Source: Catenulispora sp. EB89
GTDB taxonomy: Bacteria; Actinomycetota; Actinomycetes; Streptomycetales; Catenulisporaceae
Length of the DNA: 64,000 bases
Direction of reading: 5' to 3'
NCBI RefSeq assembly: GCF_041261445.1
Contig: NZ_JBGCCU010000004.1
Location: forward strand, 434,001 to 498,000
The notes below the pieces were generated by a model, which was not told the DNA's origin, ran no database searches, and saw only the letters and a list, made by a program, of their open reading frames with translations. Below, one piece after another: positions 1 to 9,029 of this stretch; within the stretch, counting starts at the first letter, position 1, and each line of letters opens with the position of its first letter. The position numbers and the translations under genes are program-made.

Positions 1-1
1 C

Positions 2-730
2 CCGGTGACGATCGGCGCCGGGCCCGGGAAGATGCTGCAGCTGGCCGCCGAGACCGTCGGCGAACTCGCCCGCACCCGGCCGGAGCTGGAGCCCCGGGTG
101 GTCGAGACCGAGGCCGGGCCGGGCCTGGCGGACCTGCGGCTGGGCGCCCTGGACGTGCTGATCCTGGCCGACGACCGGCAGACGCCGCTGGCGGTGCCGC
201 CCGGCTGCCGGGCCAAGATCTTCCTCGCGGACGAGTACCGGATCGCCGTCCCGGACGACTGGGAGACGCCGGCGACCGCCGCGGAGCTGACCGGGCGCCC
301 CTGGATCACCGCTCCCCCGGACTCGCCGCAGGGCCGGTGCTTCGCGCGGTTCGCCGCCGAACACGGCGTCGTGCCGTCCGTGGAACACCGGGCGGCGCAC
401 CCTTTCTCGCTCCCGGGCCTGGTCCGGAACCGCCTCGGCGCGGTCCTGACGGCCCGCTTCCTCAGCGACGGGTTCCAGAACGCGACCGTCACGGACATCC
501 CGGTGACCGGGCAGTACCTGCTCCGGGTCATGTACCGGCCGACCCCCGCGGCCGACGCCGCGATGCGCGCGGTGCACGCCACGATGCTCCAGATCGGGGA
601 ACGCGACGTCGCGACCGGCGAGCACCCGCGGGACATCCCCGTGCTGCGGATGAAGGACCCCTCGGAAGAAGGCGGCCTGGAGATCCAGAAGATCCCCGTG
701 TCCGGCGAGAACGGCCTCCGCCGCGGTTAG
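2..730 (+). CDS. LysR-family regulator, C-terminal part (cut by window edge)
   Basis: The reading frame is open to the left edge, so the 5' end is missing. What remains is about 240 residues resembling the LysR substrate-binding domain: an opening strand followed by a helix, an LRLGALDVLILAD stretch typical of the first lobe (roughly residues 50-60), and a second lobe ending in a charged tail. No helix-turn-helix is present because that part lies outside the window. It would sense a small effector and control a nearby promoter. It converges on the SDR gene that follows, with 15 bp between them, so it is not in the same operon. An internal GTG at position 5 is not taken as the start because the DNA-binding domain would be absent. 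Confidence 0.75.
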   Translation, partial: PVTIGAGPGKMLQLAAETVGELARTRPELEPRVVETEAGPGLADLRLGALDVLILADDRQTPLAVPPGCRAKIFLADEYRIAVPDDWETPATAAELTGRPWITAPPDSPQGRCFARFAAEHGVVPSVEHRAAHPFSLPGLVRNRLGAVLTARFLSDGFQNATVTDIPVTGQYLLRVMYRPTPAADAAMRAVHATMLQIGERDVATGEHPRDIPVLRMKDPSEEGGLEIQKIPVSGENGLRRG

Positions 731-745
731 CCGGAACGCTGCCGG

Positions 746-1474
746 TCAGAACGTGGTCGCCGCCAGCGCTTCGTAGAAGGGGCGGGGGTCTGCGGCGAGC
801 GAGCTCTTGACCGTCCGGCTCCACTCGTCCACGAGCACCTCCCAGGCCCCGGCCTCGACGCCGTCCAGCGCGGCGCGCGCGACCTCGACCGGCGGCAGCT
901 TCTCGCTGTCGAACGCGGCGCTCATGTCGGTGTCGGCCAGGCCCAGGTGCACGCCGGTGACCAGGGTGCCCTGGTCGGCCAGTTCGAGGCGGACGCTGTT
1001 CACCATCGCCCACGCCGCGGCCTTGGCGACGTGGTAGGCGTTGGCGCCGGGATACGCGAACCACGACATCGCTGACAGGAGGTTCACCACCGCGCCGCCA
1101 CCGTTGCGCCCGAGCACCGGGGCGAACGCCCGGATCATCTGCAGGGACCCGAACAGATGGGTCTCCAGTTCCAGCCTGATCTGGTCCAGGTCCCCGGCGA
1201 CCATGTCCTGCCAGGTGTTGGACCCGGCGTTGTTGACCAGCAGGGTGACGTCCGGCGCCTGCTCGGCGGCGCGGCGCACGGCGGCGGGGTCGGTGACGTC
1301 CAGGGCGAGGGGTACGACGCGGTCCGCGTCCAGGCCGTCGAGGCTCATGTCCTCGGGCCGGCGCGCGGCGGCGTAGACCTTGGCGGCACCCCGGTCGAGC
1401 AGGTGCGCGGTGAAGGCGCGGCCGAGTCCGCGGTTGGCGCCGGTGACGAGTGCGATCGATCCGTTGATCTCCAT
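746..1474 (-). CDS. short-chain dehydrogenase/reductase (SDR)
   Basis: A 242-residue classical SDR, expected to be a cytosolic NAD(P)-dependent oxidoreductase of unknown substrate. The nucleotide-binding TGANRGLG motif is at residues 11-18, the NNAG motif at 81-84, and the catalytic set Ser134, Tyr147 and Lys151 (YHVAK) is complete. The start ATG sits 7 nt downstream of a TAGCGT -10 box on the minus strand (1482-1487), so the message may be leaderless. The -35-like TTGCCT (1508-1513) is 20 bp from the -10, the long spacing used by MerR activators, and the spacer holds a perfect palindrome. The divergent merR-type gene is therefore the likely activator of this gene. Confidence 0.92.
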   Translation of the reverse strand: MEINGSIALVTGANRGLGRAFTAHLLDRGAAKVYAAARRPEDMSLDGLDADRVVPLALDVTDPAAVRRAAEQAPDVTLLVNNAGSNTWQDMVAGDLDQIRLELETHLFGSLQMIRAFAPVLGRNGGGAVVNLLSAMSWFAYPGANAYHVAKAAAWAMVNSVRLELADQGTLVTGVHLGLADTDMSAAFDSEKLPPVEVARAALDGVEAGAWEVLVDEWSRTVKSSLAADPRPFYEALAATTF

Positions 1475-1481
1475 GTCGGTT

Positions 1482-1513
1482 ACGCTAAAACCTCACGTTG
1501 ACGTGAGAGGCAA
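1482..1513 (-). promoter_or_regulatory. MerR-type promoter and operator of the SDR gene
   Basis: On the minus strand TTGCCT (1508-1513) and TAGCGT (1482-1487) are separated by exactly 20 bp. The spacer contains the palindrome CTCACGT-TG-ACGTGAG (1492-1507). A 19-20 bp spacer filled by a dyad is the known signature of MerR-family promoters, where the regulator untwists the DNA to align both boxes. It lies between the divergent SDR and MerR genes. Confidence 0.75.
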
Positions 1514-1528
1514 GTCGGAGGCGGACTG

Positions 1529-1873
1529 ATGCGTATCGGGGAATTGGCGACGCGGTCGGGCGTCAGCGTCCGCGCGCTGCGCTACTACGAGGAGCAGGGC
1601 CTGCTGATCCCGGAACGCAGTTCCTCGGGCCAGCGCCATTACCCGGAGGCCGCGGTCGAGCTGGTCCGCTTCTTCCAGCAGATGTACGCAGCGGGGTTGA
1701 CCAGCAAGAACATCGCCGGACTGCTGCCCTGCTACGACGCCGGCCACACCGATGCGCAGCAGCGCGGCATGCTGCACGCCGAGCGGGACCGGATCCGCGA
1801 CCGGGTCGCGCAGCTCCAGGACGCGCTGCACCGGCTGGACGAGATCATCGCGGTCACCGACACCCACCCCTGA
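1529..1873 (+). CDS. MerR-family transcriptional regulator
   Basis: A 114-residue protein with the complete N-terminal MerR winged helix: MRIGELATRSGVSVRALRYY at the start, then the wing around EEQGLLIPERSSSGQRHY. A long C-terminal coiled-coil helix follows (about residues 80-110), which dimerises these regulators. There is no cysteine-rich metal loop at the C-terminus, so it is not an obvious metal sensor; the effector is unknown. It is transcribed away from the SDR gene, and the shared 54-bp interval contains the palindromic operator at 1492-1507, so control of the SDR gene is likely. A purine-rich GTCGGAGGCGG stretch ahead of the ATG supplies the ribosome site. Confidence 0.93.
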   Translation: MRIGELATRSGVSVRALRYYEEQGLLIPERSSSGQRHYPEAAVELVRFFQQMYAAGLTSKNIAGLLPCYDAGHTDAQQRGMLHAERDRIRDRVAQLQDALHRLDEIIAVTDTHP

Positions 1874-1883
1874 CGCCTACAAG

Positions 1884-2069
1884 CTAGAAGTACGGAAGAT
1901 CCCGATCCCGGGCGACAGCGCCCCAGATGTCCTTGACATCCACGCCGTCCCGCAGCGCCTCCATCACGGTGCGCCCACCGAGGTCGCTCATCACATGATC
2001 GCGCGCGTACGAATCCGTGAGCGGCCCGAACACCTCGCGCATCCGCTCCCAGAAATCCTGAAGCCGCAT
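1884..2069 (-). CDS. DUF3046 small protein
   Basis: A 61-residue protein starting MRLQDFWERM, matching the small actinobacterial family DUF3046 along its whole length. No enzyme motif, signal peptide or membrane segment is visible. The family often lies in the recA/recX and Lhr region of actinobacterial chromosomes, and here it is divergent from the Lhr helicase, which supports the call. The start was chosen at 2069 because this Met begins the conserved family N-terminus and an AGGGA precedes it; a far longer upstream reading frame is antisense to the helicase gene and is not real. Function is unknown. Confidence 0.85.
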   Translation of the reverse strand: MRLQDFWERMREVFGPLTDSYARDHVMSDLGGRTVMEALRDGVDVKDIWGAVARDRDLPYF

Positions 2070-2115
2070 CGTCCCTGACCGCATGGCCCCAAGTCTGTCA
2101 GACGGCCAAGGCACT

Positions 2116-5100
2116 ATGGATCGTATGAAAACGTCCGCAGCCCTGACGCACTTCCACCCGGCCACCCAGGCCTGGTTCACGGCTGCGTTCGCCGAGCCCA
2201 CGACCGCCCAGGCCGGGGCCTGGAACGCGCTCGCGGCCGAGAAGAACGCCCTGGTCGTGGCCCCGACCGGGTCCGGCAAGACGCTCGCGGCGTTCCTGGC
2301 CGCGCTGGACCGGCTGGCCTTCGGCCCGCCGCCGAGCGAGCCCAAGCGCCGCTGCCGGGTCGTGTACGTCTCGCCGCTGAAGGCGCTGGCCGTGGACGTG
2401 GAGCGCAACCTGCGCGCGCCGCTGGCCGGCCTGAAGCAGGCCGCCGCGCGCCTGGGCCTGCCCGAGCCGGAGGTCGACATCGCGGTACGCTCCGGCGACA
2501 CCCCGGCCGACCAGCGGCGCAGGTTCATGACCAAGCCCTCGGACATCCTGATCACCACGCCCGAGTCGCTGTTCCTGATCCTCACCTCCGCCGCCCGCGA
2601 GTCGCTGCGCGGCGTGGAGACCGTGATCATCGACGAGGTGCACGCGGTCGCCGGGACCAAGCGCGGCTCGCACCTGGCCGTCTCCCTGGAGCGGCTGGAC
2701 GCGCTGCTGGAGCGGCCGGCGCGGCGCATCGGCCTGTCGGCGACCGTGCGGCCGGCCGAGACCGTCGCGCAGTTCCTCGGCGGCCCGCACCCGGTCGAGG
2801 TGGTGGCCCCGAAGATCGCGAAGACCTTCGACATCCGGGTCTCGGTGCCGGTCGAGGACATGGGGGCGCTCGACACCGACGACGGCGAGCTGGTCGCCGC
2901 CGACCAGACCGGCCGCCGCCAGGTGTCGGTGTGGCCGCACGTCGAGGCGGCGGTGGCCGACCTGATCGAGCGGCACCGCTCGACCATCGTCTTCACCAAC
3001 TCCCGGCGGCTGGCCGAGCGGCTGACCGGCAAGCTGAACGAGGCGCACTGGGAGAGGGCGACCGGCGGCGTCGGCGGTGGTTCCGGCGGCTCCGGCAGCC
3101 CCGGCGGCCCCGAGCGTGACGCCCTCGACGACCCGCTGAGCACCCGGCAGATCCTCGCGACCTCGACCCCCGCCGAAATGATGGCGCAGGCCGGGCAGGT
3201 CTCCGGCGCCCCGCCGGTGCTGGCCCGCGCGCACCACGGCTCGGTCTCCAAAGAGCAGCGCGCCGACATCGAGGAGGCGCTGAAAGCCGGGACGCTCCCG
3301 GCCGTGGTCGCCACCTCCAGCCTGGAGCTGGGCATCGACATGGGCGCCGTGGACCTGGTGATCCAGGTGGAGTCGCCGCCCTCGGTGGCCGCCGGGCTGC
3401 AGCGGGTCGGGCGCGCCGGGCACCAGGTCGGGGCGATCTCGCACGGCGTGATCTTCCCCAAGTACCGGGGCGACCTGGTGCAGTCGGCGGTGGTGGCCGA
3501 GCGGATGGCGTCGGGGTCGATCGAGTCGCTGAAGGTGGTGCGCAACCCGCTGGACGTGCTGGCGCAGCAGATCATCGCGATGGTCGCGGTCGAGGACTGG
3601 CCGGCGGCCGACCTCATCGCCCTGGTCCGCCGCGCGATGCCGTTCGCGGCGCTGCCGGATTCGGCCTACGAATCAGTGCTCGACCTCCTGTCCGGCCGCT
3701 ATCCCTCGGACGAGTTCGCCGAGTTGAAGCCGCGCATCGTGTGGGACCGGGTCGAGGGCAAGCTCTCGGCGCGCCCCGGCGCGCAGCGGCTGGCCGTCAC
3801 CTCCGGCGGCACCATCCCCGACCGCGGCTACTTCGGGGTCTTCCTCGCCGGCGCCAAGGAGGGCGCCAAGCGGGTCGGCGAGCTGGACGAGGAGATGGTC
3901 TACGAGTCGCGGGTCGGCGACGTGTTCACGCTGGGCTCGTCGTCCTGGCGGATCGAGGACATCACGCACGACCGGGTCCTGGTCTCCCCGGCCCCGGGGA
4001 TGCCGGGCAAGCTGCCGTTCTGGCACGGCGACGCGCTCGGCCGGCCGCTGGAGCTGGGCCGCGCGCTCGGCGGGTTCCTGCGCGAGCTGGGCAAGGCCGA
4101 GGAGGCGGCGTCCAGGACCCGGCTGAAGGAGTCCGGCCTGGACGACTGGGCCGCCGACAACCTGCTGTCCTACCTGCGCGAGCAGAAGCAGGCCACCGGC
4201 CGCGTCCCCGACGACCGCACCATCGTGGTCGAGCGCACCCGCGACGAGCTCGGCGACTGGAAGGTCCTGATCCACTCGCCGTTCGGCGCGCAGGTGCACG
4301 CGCCCTGGGCGCTGGCGATAGGCACCCGGCTGCGCGAGCGCTACGGCCTGGACGCGCAGGTGATGCACGCCGACGACGGCATCGTGCTGCGCCTGCCGGA
4401 CACCGACGCGGCCGACCCGACCACCGAGAGCCTGGGGCTGCTGTTCGCCTCGGACGAGATCGAGGAGATCGTCACCGGCGAGATCGGCGGCTCGGCGCTG
4501 TTCGCCTCGCGCTTCCGCGAGTGCGCCGGCCGCGCGCTGCTTCTGCCGCGCACGCGCCCGGGCAAACGCACGCCACTGTGGCAGCAGCGGCAGCGCTCGG
4601 CACAGCTGCTGGCGGTGGCGGCGCGGCACGCGAGCTTCCCGATCGTGCTGGAAGCCGTGCGCGAGGTGCTGCAGGACGTGTACGACGTGCCGGGGCTGAT
4701 CGAGCTCTGCCGGGACATCGAGGCACGCAAGGTACGGATCGTCGAGGTGGAGACAGCGCAGCCCTCGCCCTTCGCGCGCTCGCTGCTGTTCGGCTACATC
4801 GCGCAGTTCATGTACGAGGGCGACTCCCCGCTGGCCGAGCGCCGCGCCGCCGCGCTGTCGCTGGACCCGGCGCTGCTGGCCGAACTGCTGGGCCAGACCG
4901 GGCTGCGCGACCTACTCGACCCCGACATCCTCATCGCCCTCGAAGAGGAACTCCAGTACCTGACGCCGACACGGCGCGCCCGCGACGCCGAGGACGCCGC
5001 CGACCTGCTGCGCCTGCTCGGGCCCCTGTCCACGGCGGAGGCGGCGGCGCGCGGGATCGAGGCGTCGTGGCTGGTGGACCTGGAGGGCGCGCGCCGCGTC

Positions 5101-6903
5101 ATCAGGGTCCGGATCGCCGGCGAGGAACGCTGGGCCGCGATCGAGGACGCGGGACGCCTCCAAGACGCGTTGGGCGTCCCTCTGCCGGTAGGCATCCCCG
5201 AGGCTTTCACCGCGGTGGTCCCCGACCCTTTGGGCGACTTGGTGGCCCGCTACGCGCGTACGCACGGCCCTTTCAGCGCCATCGAACCCGCGACCCGCTT
5301 CGGCATCCCGGCGTCCTCGGTGATCGCCGCCCTGGAACGCCTGGCGGCTTCCGGCCGCGTCCTGTCCGGCGAGTTCCGCCCCGGCGGCAGCGGCACGGAG
5401 TGGTGCGACGCCGAAGTCCTGCGCCGGGTCCGCCGCCGCACGATGGCGGCGCTGCGCAAGGAAGCCGAGCCGGTCCCGCCTCGCACCCTCGCCATGCTCC
5501 TCCCAGCCTGGCAGTCCGTCGGCCGCGCCGCGTCATCACCTCTGCGCGGCACCGACGGCGTCCTGCGCGTCGTCGAACAGCTCGCTGGCGCCGTGGTCCC
5601 TGCCTCCGCCCTGGAGCGCCTGATCCTGCCCTCGCGTGTCGCCGACTACTCCCCGACGATGCTCGACGAACTGACCTCCTCCGGCGAGATCGTCTGGGCC
5701 GGCGCAGGCTCCCTCGCCGGCGACGACGGCTGGGTGACCCTGTGCCCCGCAGAGCTGGCACCGCTTCTCCTCCCCGAGCCCTCCGAGGCGCTGGACCCCG
5801 GCCCCGTCCACGAGGCGATCCTGGCGGCCCTCGGCGACGACGCGGCTTTGTTCCTGCGCGGGATCGTGGCCCGGGTCGGAGACGCCTTCCCCCCATCGGA
5901 AGTTTTGTCAGGACTCTGGGACCTGCTCTGGGCCGGCTACGTCACCAACGACACGCTCGCACCCCTTCGCGGCCTCCTGAACTCGGGCAAGAGCGCCCAC
6001 AAAGCACGCCGCCCCACCCCCCGCGGCCGCTACGCCCGCTTCGGTGTGGCGGCAGTAGTGGCCGACCAGAACGCCTCCGCAGCAGCCGCCGCCGTAAACC
6101 CCTCCGGCGCCGGCCGCTGGTCCCGCCTGTCCCCCCGCATCGCCGACCCGACCCGCCGCGCCCACCTGCTCGGCGAGGTCCTGATGGACCGCTACGGCGT
6201 GGTGACCCGCGGCTCAGTGATGGCCGAACGCATCCCCGGCGGCTACGCGGGCGTGTACTCGGTGCTGTCAGCGTACGAGGAGGCAGGCCGCGCCCGCCGC
6301 GGCTACTTCGTCGAGGGCCTGGGCGCGGCCCAGTTCGCCGCCGAAGGCGCCGTCGACCGCCTCCGCTCCCTGGCCGCCACCCTCGAATCCCTGCAGAACC
6401 GCGACCACGAAGCAACCGGCGCCACCATCGACGACAGCGTCCACAAACTCATGGGCACCCCCCACGAATACACCCCCCGCCGCCCCAAAAAAGAACCAGA
6501 ACGCATCGGCGCCCTGGTCCTAGCCGCCACCGACCCCGCCAACGCCTACGGCGCAGCCCTCCCCTGGCCCACCCGCCCCACCACCGAAGAAGGCACCCCC
6601 ACCACCGGCCACAAACCAGGCCGCAAAGCCGGCGCCCTAGTAGTCCTCGTCGACGGCGAACTAGTCCTGTACGTCGAACGCGGCGGCCGCACCCTCCTGT
6701 CCTGGACCGAAAACCTCACAACCCTGCAACCAGCAGTAGACGCACTAGCCCTAACAGTCCGCGACGGCTGGCTCGGCAAACTGACGGTCTCCAAAACCGA
6801 CGGCGAAGACGTGCTCTACGCAGGCAAAAACTCCGCCCTAGCCCTAGCCCTGGCAGCCGCCGGCTTCCGCTCAACCCCCTCAGGCCTCCGCCTCCGAGGC
6901 TGA
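2116..6903 (+). CDS. lhr: Lhr-type ATP-dependent DNA helicase
   Basis: About 1,595 residues, the usual size for bacterial long Lhr proteins (Lhr core plus large C-terminal domain). Seen in order: Walker A APTGSGKT near residues 49-56, DEVH box near 173-176, an unusual Gly/Ser-rich insert (GGVGGGSGGSGSPGG) near 330, motifs V/VI including SLELGIDMGAVD and QRVGRAGHQ, then winged-helix and C-terminal regions. Mycobacterial Lhr is a 3'-5' DNA translocase/helicase linked to DNA damage response; the same role is inferred here. Start choice is uncertain: ATG 2116 has AAGG 4 nt upstream, ATG 2125 is possible, and ATG 2083 has no ribosome site. The last ~170 codons contain many CTA and A-ending codons, unlike the rest of the gene. 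Confidence 0.95.
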   Translation: MDRMKTSAALTHFHPATQAWFTAAFAEPTTAQAGAWNALAAEKNALVVAPTGSGKTLAAFLAALDRLAFGPPPSEPKRRCRVVYVSPLKALAVDVERNLRAPLAGLKQAAARLGLPEPEVDIAVRSGDTPADQRRRFMTKPSDILITTPESLFLILTSAARESLRGVETVIIDEVHAVAGTKRGSHLAVSLERLDALLERPARRIGLSATVRPAETVAQFLGGPHPVEVVAPKIAKTFDIRVSVPVEDMGALDTDDGELVAADQTGRRQVSVWPHVEAAVADLIERHRSTIVFTNSRRLAERLTGKLNEAHWERATGGVGGGSGGSGSPGGPERDALDDPLSTRQILATSTPAEMMAQAGQVSGAPPVLARAHHGSVSKEQRADIEEALKAGTLPAVVATSSLELGIDMGAVDLVIQVESPPSVAAGLQRVGRAGHQVGAISHGVIFPKYRGDLVQSAVVAERMASGSIESLKVVRNPLDVLAQQIIAMVAVEDWPAADLIALVRRAMPFAALPDSAYESVLDLLSGRYPSDEFAELKPRIVWDRVEGKLSARPGAQRLAVTSGGTIPDRGYFGVFLAGAKEGAKRVGELDEEMVYESRVGDVFTLGSSSWRIEDITHDRVLVSPAPGMPGKLPFWHGDALGRPLELGRALGGFLRELGKAEEAASRTRLKESGLDDWAADNLLSYLREQKQATGRVPDDRTIVVERTRDELGDWKVLIHSPFGAQVHAPWALAIGTRLRERYGLDAQVMHADDGIVLRLPDTDAADPTTESLGLLFASDEIEEIVTGEIGGSALFASRFRECAGRALLLPRTRPGKRTPLWQQRQRSAQLLAVAARHASFPIVLEAVREVLQDVYDVPGLIELCRDIEARKVRIVEVETAQPSPFARSLLFGYIAQFMYEGDSPLAERRAAALSLDPALLAELLGQTGLRDLLDPDILIALEEELQYLTPTRRARDAEDAADLLRLLGPLSTAEAAARGIEASWLVDLEGARRVIRVRIAGEERWAAIEDAGRLQDALGVPLPVGIPEAFTAVVPDPLGDLVARYARTHGPFSAIEPATRFGIPASSVIAALERLAASGRVLSGEFRPGGSGTEWCDAEVLRRVRRRTMAALRKEAEPVPPRTLAMLLPAWQSVGRAASSPLRGTDGVLRVVEQLAGAVVPASALERLILPSRVADYSPTMLDELTSSGEIVWAGAGSLAGDDGWVTLCPAELAPLLLPEPSEALDPGPVHEAILAALGDDAALFLRGIVARVGDAFPPSEVLSGLWDLLWAGYVTNDTLAPLRGLLNSGKSAHKARRPTPRGRYARFGVAAVVADQNASAAAAAVNPSGAGRWSRLSPRIADPTRRAHLLGEVLMDRYGVVTRGSVMAERIPGGYAGVYSVLSAYEEAGRARRGYFVEGLGAAQFAAEGAVDRLRSLAATLESLQNRDHEATGATIDDSVHKLMGTPHEYTPRRPKKEPERIGALVLAATDPANAYGAALPWPTRPTTEEGTPTTGHKPGRKAGALVVLVDGELVLYVERGGRTLLSWTENLTTLQPAVDALALTVRDGWLGKLTVSKTDGEDVLYAGKNSALALALAAAGFRSTPSGLRLRG

Positions 6904-7132
6904 ACCAAAAGCCGCAAGCAACGCAGAACCCCCATACACGGCCAATAGAGTGACACCCGGGAACAACACGCCGACACTTTTTCGTAGCTCCAATAGGAGT
7001 CGTCGGGGAGCACGCAAAGCCACGAGCCTGCCCCGCCAGCCCGCGACCCGGGCACGCCGGCCGACGATCTAGCGGCGATCCAGCGGCTAGATAGTCCGGC
7101 GCCAGCGGACCACCCGCCAACAGACCGCGTCG

Positions 7133-7272
7133 AGTCGGCGCACTCGCAATCGGACCCGGCGATCCAGCCGATCTCCACAGTCCGGCCTTCACAGCCGGGC
7201 CCGGCGATCCGATCGGCGCACTCGCGCTCAGACCCGCGATCCGATCGACGCACTCGCAATCCGGCGGCCAAT
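7133..7272. repeat. three imperfect CGCACTCGC repeats
   Basis: Three related units begin at about 7133, 7212 and 7247. Each has the form TCGGCGCACTCGC (or TCGACGCACTCGC), and the first two are followed by a CAGAC/GGACCC and GCGATCC block. Spacing is irregular (about 79 and 35 bp). No known binding motif is recognised. Confidence 0.5.
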
Positions 7273-7620
7273 CGTCCGCGGCGGGCTGCCCCAGCAGCGC
7301 ACGTTTGGCGATCCAGCGGGCGATCGCCGGCGGCGGGGCCGCCTCAGCTGTGTGCCGTTTGGCATTGCGGATAGCACCAGCTCAGCCTTCCCACCGCGCT
7401 TCGCCCTCGTCACCAACGCCGCCGCGTCCTGTTGCCACTACGACACCACCTGCACAGCCACCGCGGCCACCGCACTTCCCCCTCGGCCGCCAGCGCCGCC
7501 CCGTCCTGCTGCCACCGCGCCACCACGTGCTCAGCCGCCGCCGTCGCCGCATCCCGCTCAGCCTCAGCCCGCGGCGCGGCCTGCTCAGCCTCAGCCTCAG
7601 CCCCGCGGCGCCCTGCGGCC

Positions 7621-7653
7621 AGCGGGCAGCGGGCAGCGGGCAGCGGGCAGCGG
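7621..7653. repeat. heptanucleotide tandem repeat AGCGGGC x4.7
   Basis: Four exact copies of AGCGGGC and a partial fifth run head to tail. The array is in noncoding sequence upstream of the 3' end of the TauE/SafE gene and would be prone to slippage. Confidence 0.9.
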
Positions 7654-7815
7654 CGCGATGGTGCAAATCGCGTTCCCCGGAATCGCAACTCGCACCAGCG
7701 CCCCGGCACCACAACTCACAGTTCGCGCGCTCCACAAAGCCACTCGCCCAAGTCACTCGCGACCCGGCCGCCGCACCGCCATCCCCGCCACGCCTCCGCC
7801 GGCACGCCGCCGCCG

Positions 7816-8583
7816 CTACCCAAACTGGTCGAACCCCATCTTCACCACCATCGCCGCCACCACGACCAGCAGCACCACGCGCACGAAGCCCGCGCCGCGC
7901 TTCAGCGCGAGTCGTGCGCCGAGGCGGGCGCCCACGATGTTGCACGCGCCCATGCCCGCGCCGAGGGCCCACATCACGTGGCCCTGCGTGGCGAATATGA
8001 GGAGGGCGCCGAAGTTCGTGCCGGTGTTGACCACCTTTGCCATCGCTGAGCTAGTCACGAACTCCGTGCCGATGCCTACTGCGAAGCAGATGATCAGGAA
8101 TGTGCCGGTGCCGGGGCCGAAGATGCCGTCGTAGAAGCCGATGCCCATGCCGGCCACGAGGGTTGTGGTCAGTCGGCGGCGGCGGGATGCCTCGAGGTTC
8201 GCTTCCTGGGCGCCGAACGAGGGGCGGAATGCCACGAATGCCGCCACGCAGACCAGCAGCACCATAACGATCGGGCGGAACACGCTCGTCGGCAGCCGGG
8301 ATGCCGACAGGGCGCCGAAGCCTGCGCACACCACCGCCAGTGCCGCCGCCGGGATCAGCACGCGGCGGTCGACCTTCGTGCGGCGCAGGTAGGTGGCCGC
8401 GGCCGTGCTGGTGCCGGATATCGACGCGAGTTTGTTCGTGCCGAGTGCGGCGGCGGCGGGCAGCGTCGGGTACGCCAACAGCAGCGTCGGCAACTGGATC
8501 AGGCCGCCGCCGCCCACGATCGCGTCGACTCCGCCCGCCCCCGCCGCCGCTCCGAGCAGCACCGCCCCGTGCGCCATGTCCAT
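7816..8583 (-). CDS. TauE/SafE-family membrane permease
   Basis: A 255-residue polytopic membrane protein with about seven to eight hydrophobic segments. The N-terminal half contains the family-typical GGGGLIQLPTLL and GTNKLAS segments, and the C-terminal half contains FGPGTGTF and NTGTNFGALL, which mirror them as expected for this internally repeated family. TauE/SafE proteins export sulfite, sulfoacetate and related organosulfur anions or other small anions through the inner membrane; the substrate here cannot be told. It stands alone, with no neighbouring sulfur-metabolism genes and gene-poor DNA on both sides. Confidence 0.88.
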   Translation of the reverse strand: MDMAHGAVLLGAAAGAGGVDAIVGGGGLIQLPTLLLAYPTLPAAAALGTNKLASISGTSTAAATYLRRTKVDRRVLIPAAALAVVCAGFGALSASRLPTSVFRPIVMVLLVCVAAFVAFRPSFGAQEANLEASRRRRLTTTLVAGMGIGFYDGIFGPGTGTFLIICFAVGIGTEFVTSSAMAKVVNTGTNFGALLIFATQGHVMWALGAGMGACNIVGARLGARLALKRGAGFVRVVLLVVVAAMVVKMGFDQFG

Positions 8584-9029
8584 GGCCCGGACCCTAACGA
8601 GCGCGGGTCACGTGGTGATCACGTCGCTGGTCGCCGATCGATCAGCCAGCGTCGGCCGTGTTCGCCGACGCAAGACCTCGCACACGGGGTAAGGTGGCAC
8701 CGCCAAGTGGCGCACGCGTTCAAAGCACACGACGCACGACCGCGCACGACATTGCGACAGCACCGTCGGGCGCGACCAAGCACCACCACCGTGCGCACGC
8801 AAAGTCGCAACCAGCAGCGCGCGCACGCCAAGTCACAGCGACGACCGCGCGCACACCAGGCTGCGACCACCGCCCCGCGCACACCAACCGGCGATCATCG
8901 CACCCTGAGAAACCGCGACCATCACCCAGCCCCGGTGCAGCGGAACCACCCCGCGACATGTGGCGGCTTCAGACCGCCTCCCGACCCTCGGCTTCGATCT
9001 GGCCGGGCATCAGATACCCCCGAGCGTCG
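8584..9029. other. gene-free interval
   Basis: About 450 bp rich in GCGCACG/CGCACAC-type short repeats (notably 8700-8910). Open frames present are Arg/His/Thr low-complexity strings in several frames with no ribosome site. I see no gene, RNA or clear regulatory element here. Confidence 0.5.

Larger units (their letters stand above)
6904..7815. other. gene-free stretch with degenerate repeats
   Basis: No convincing coding region lies between lhr and the TauE/SafE gene; the open frames here are low-complexity Pro/Ser/Arg/Ala strings without ribosome sites. The first half carries dispersed copies of a CGCACTCGC-containing unit, and the second half has a 7-bp tandem repeat. Both are listed separately. 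Confidence 0.6.

Noticed and set aside
1884-6953. Long open frames antisense to or out of frame with lhr (for example 1884-3617 minus and 3741-6953 plus)
   Set aside because: They are Arg/Pro/Ala shadows of a GC-rich gene, without ribosome sites or domain motifs. Only the final 61 codons of the 1884 frame (DUF3046) are real.
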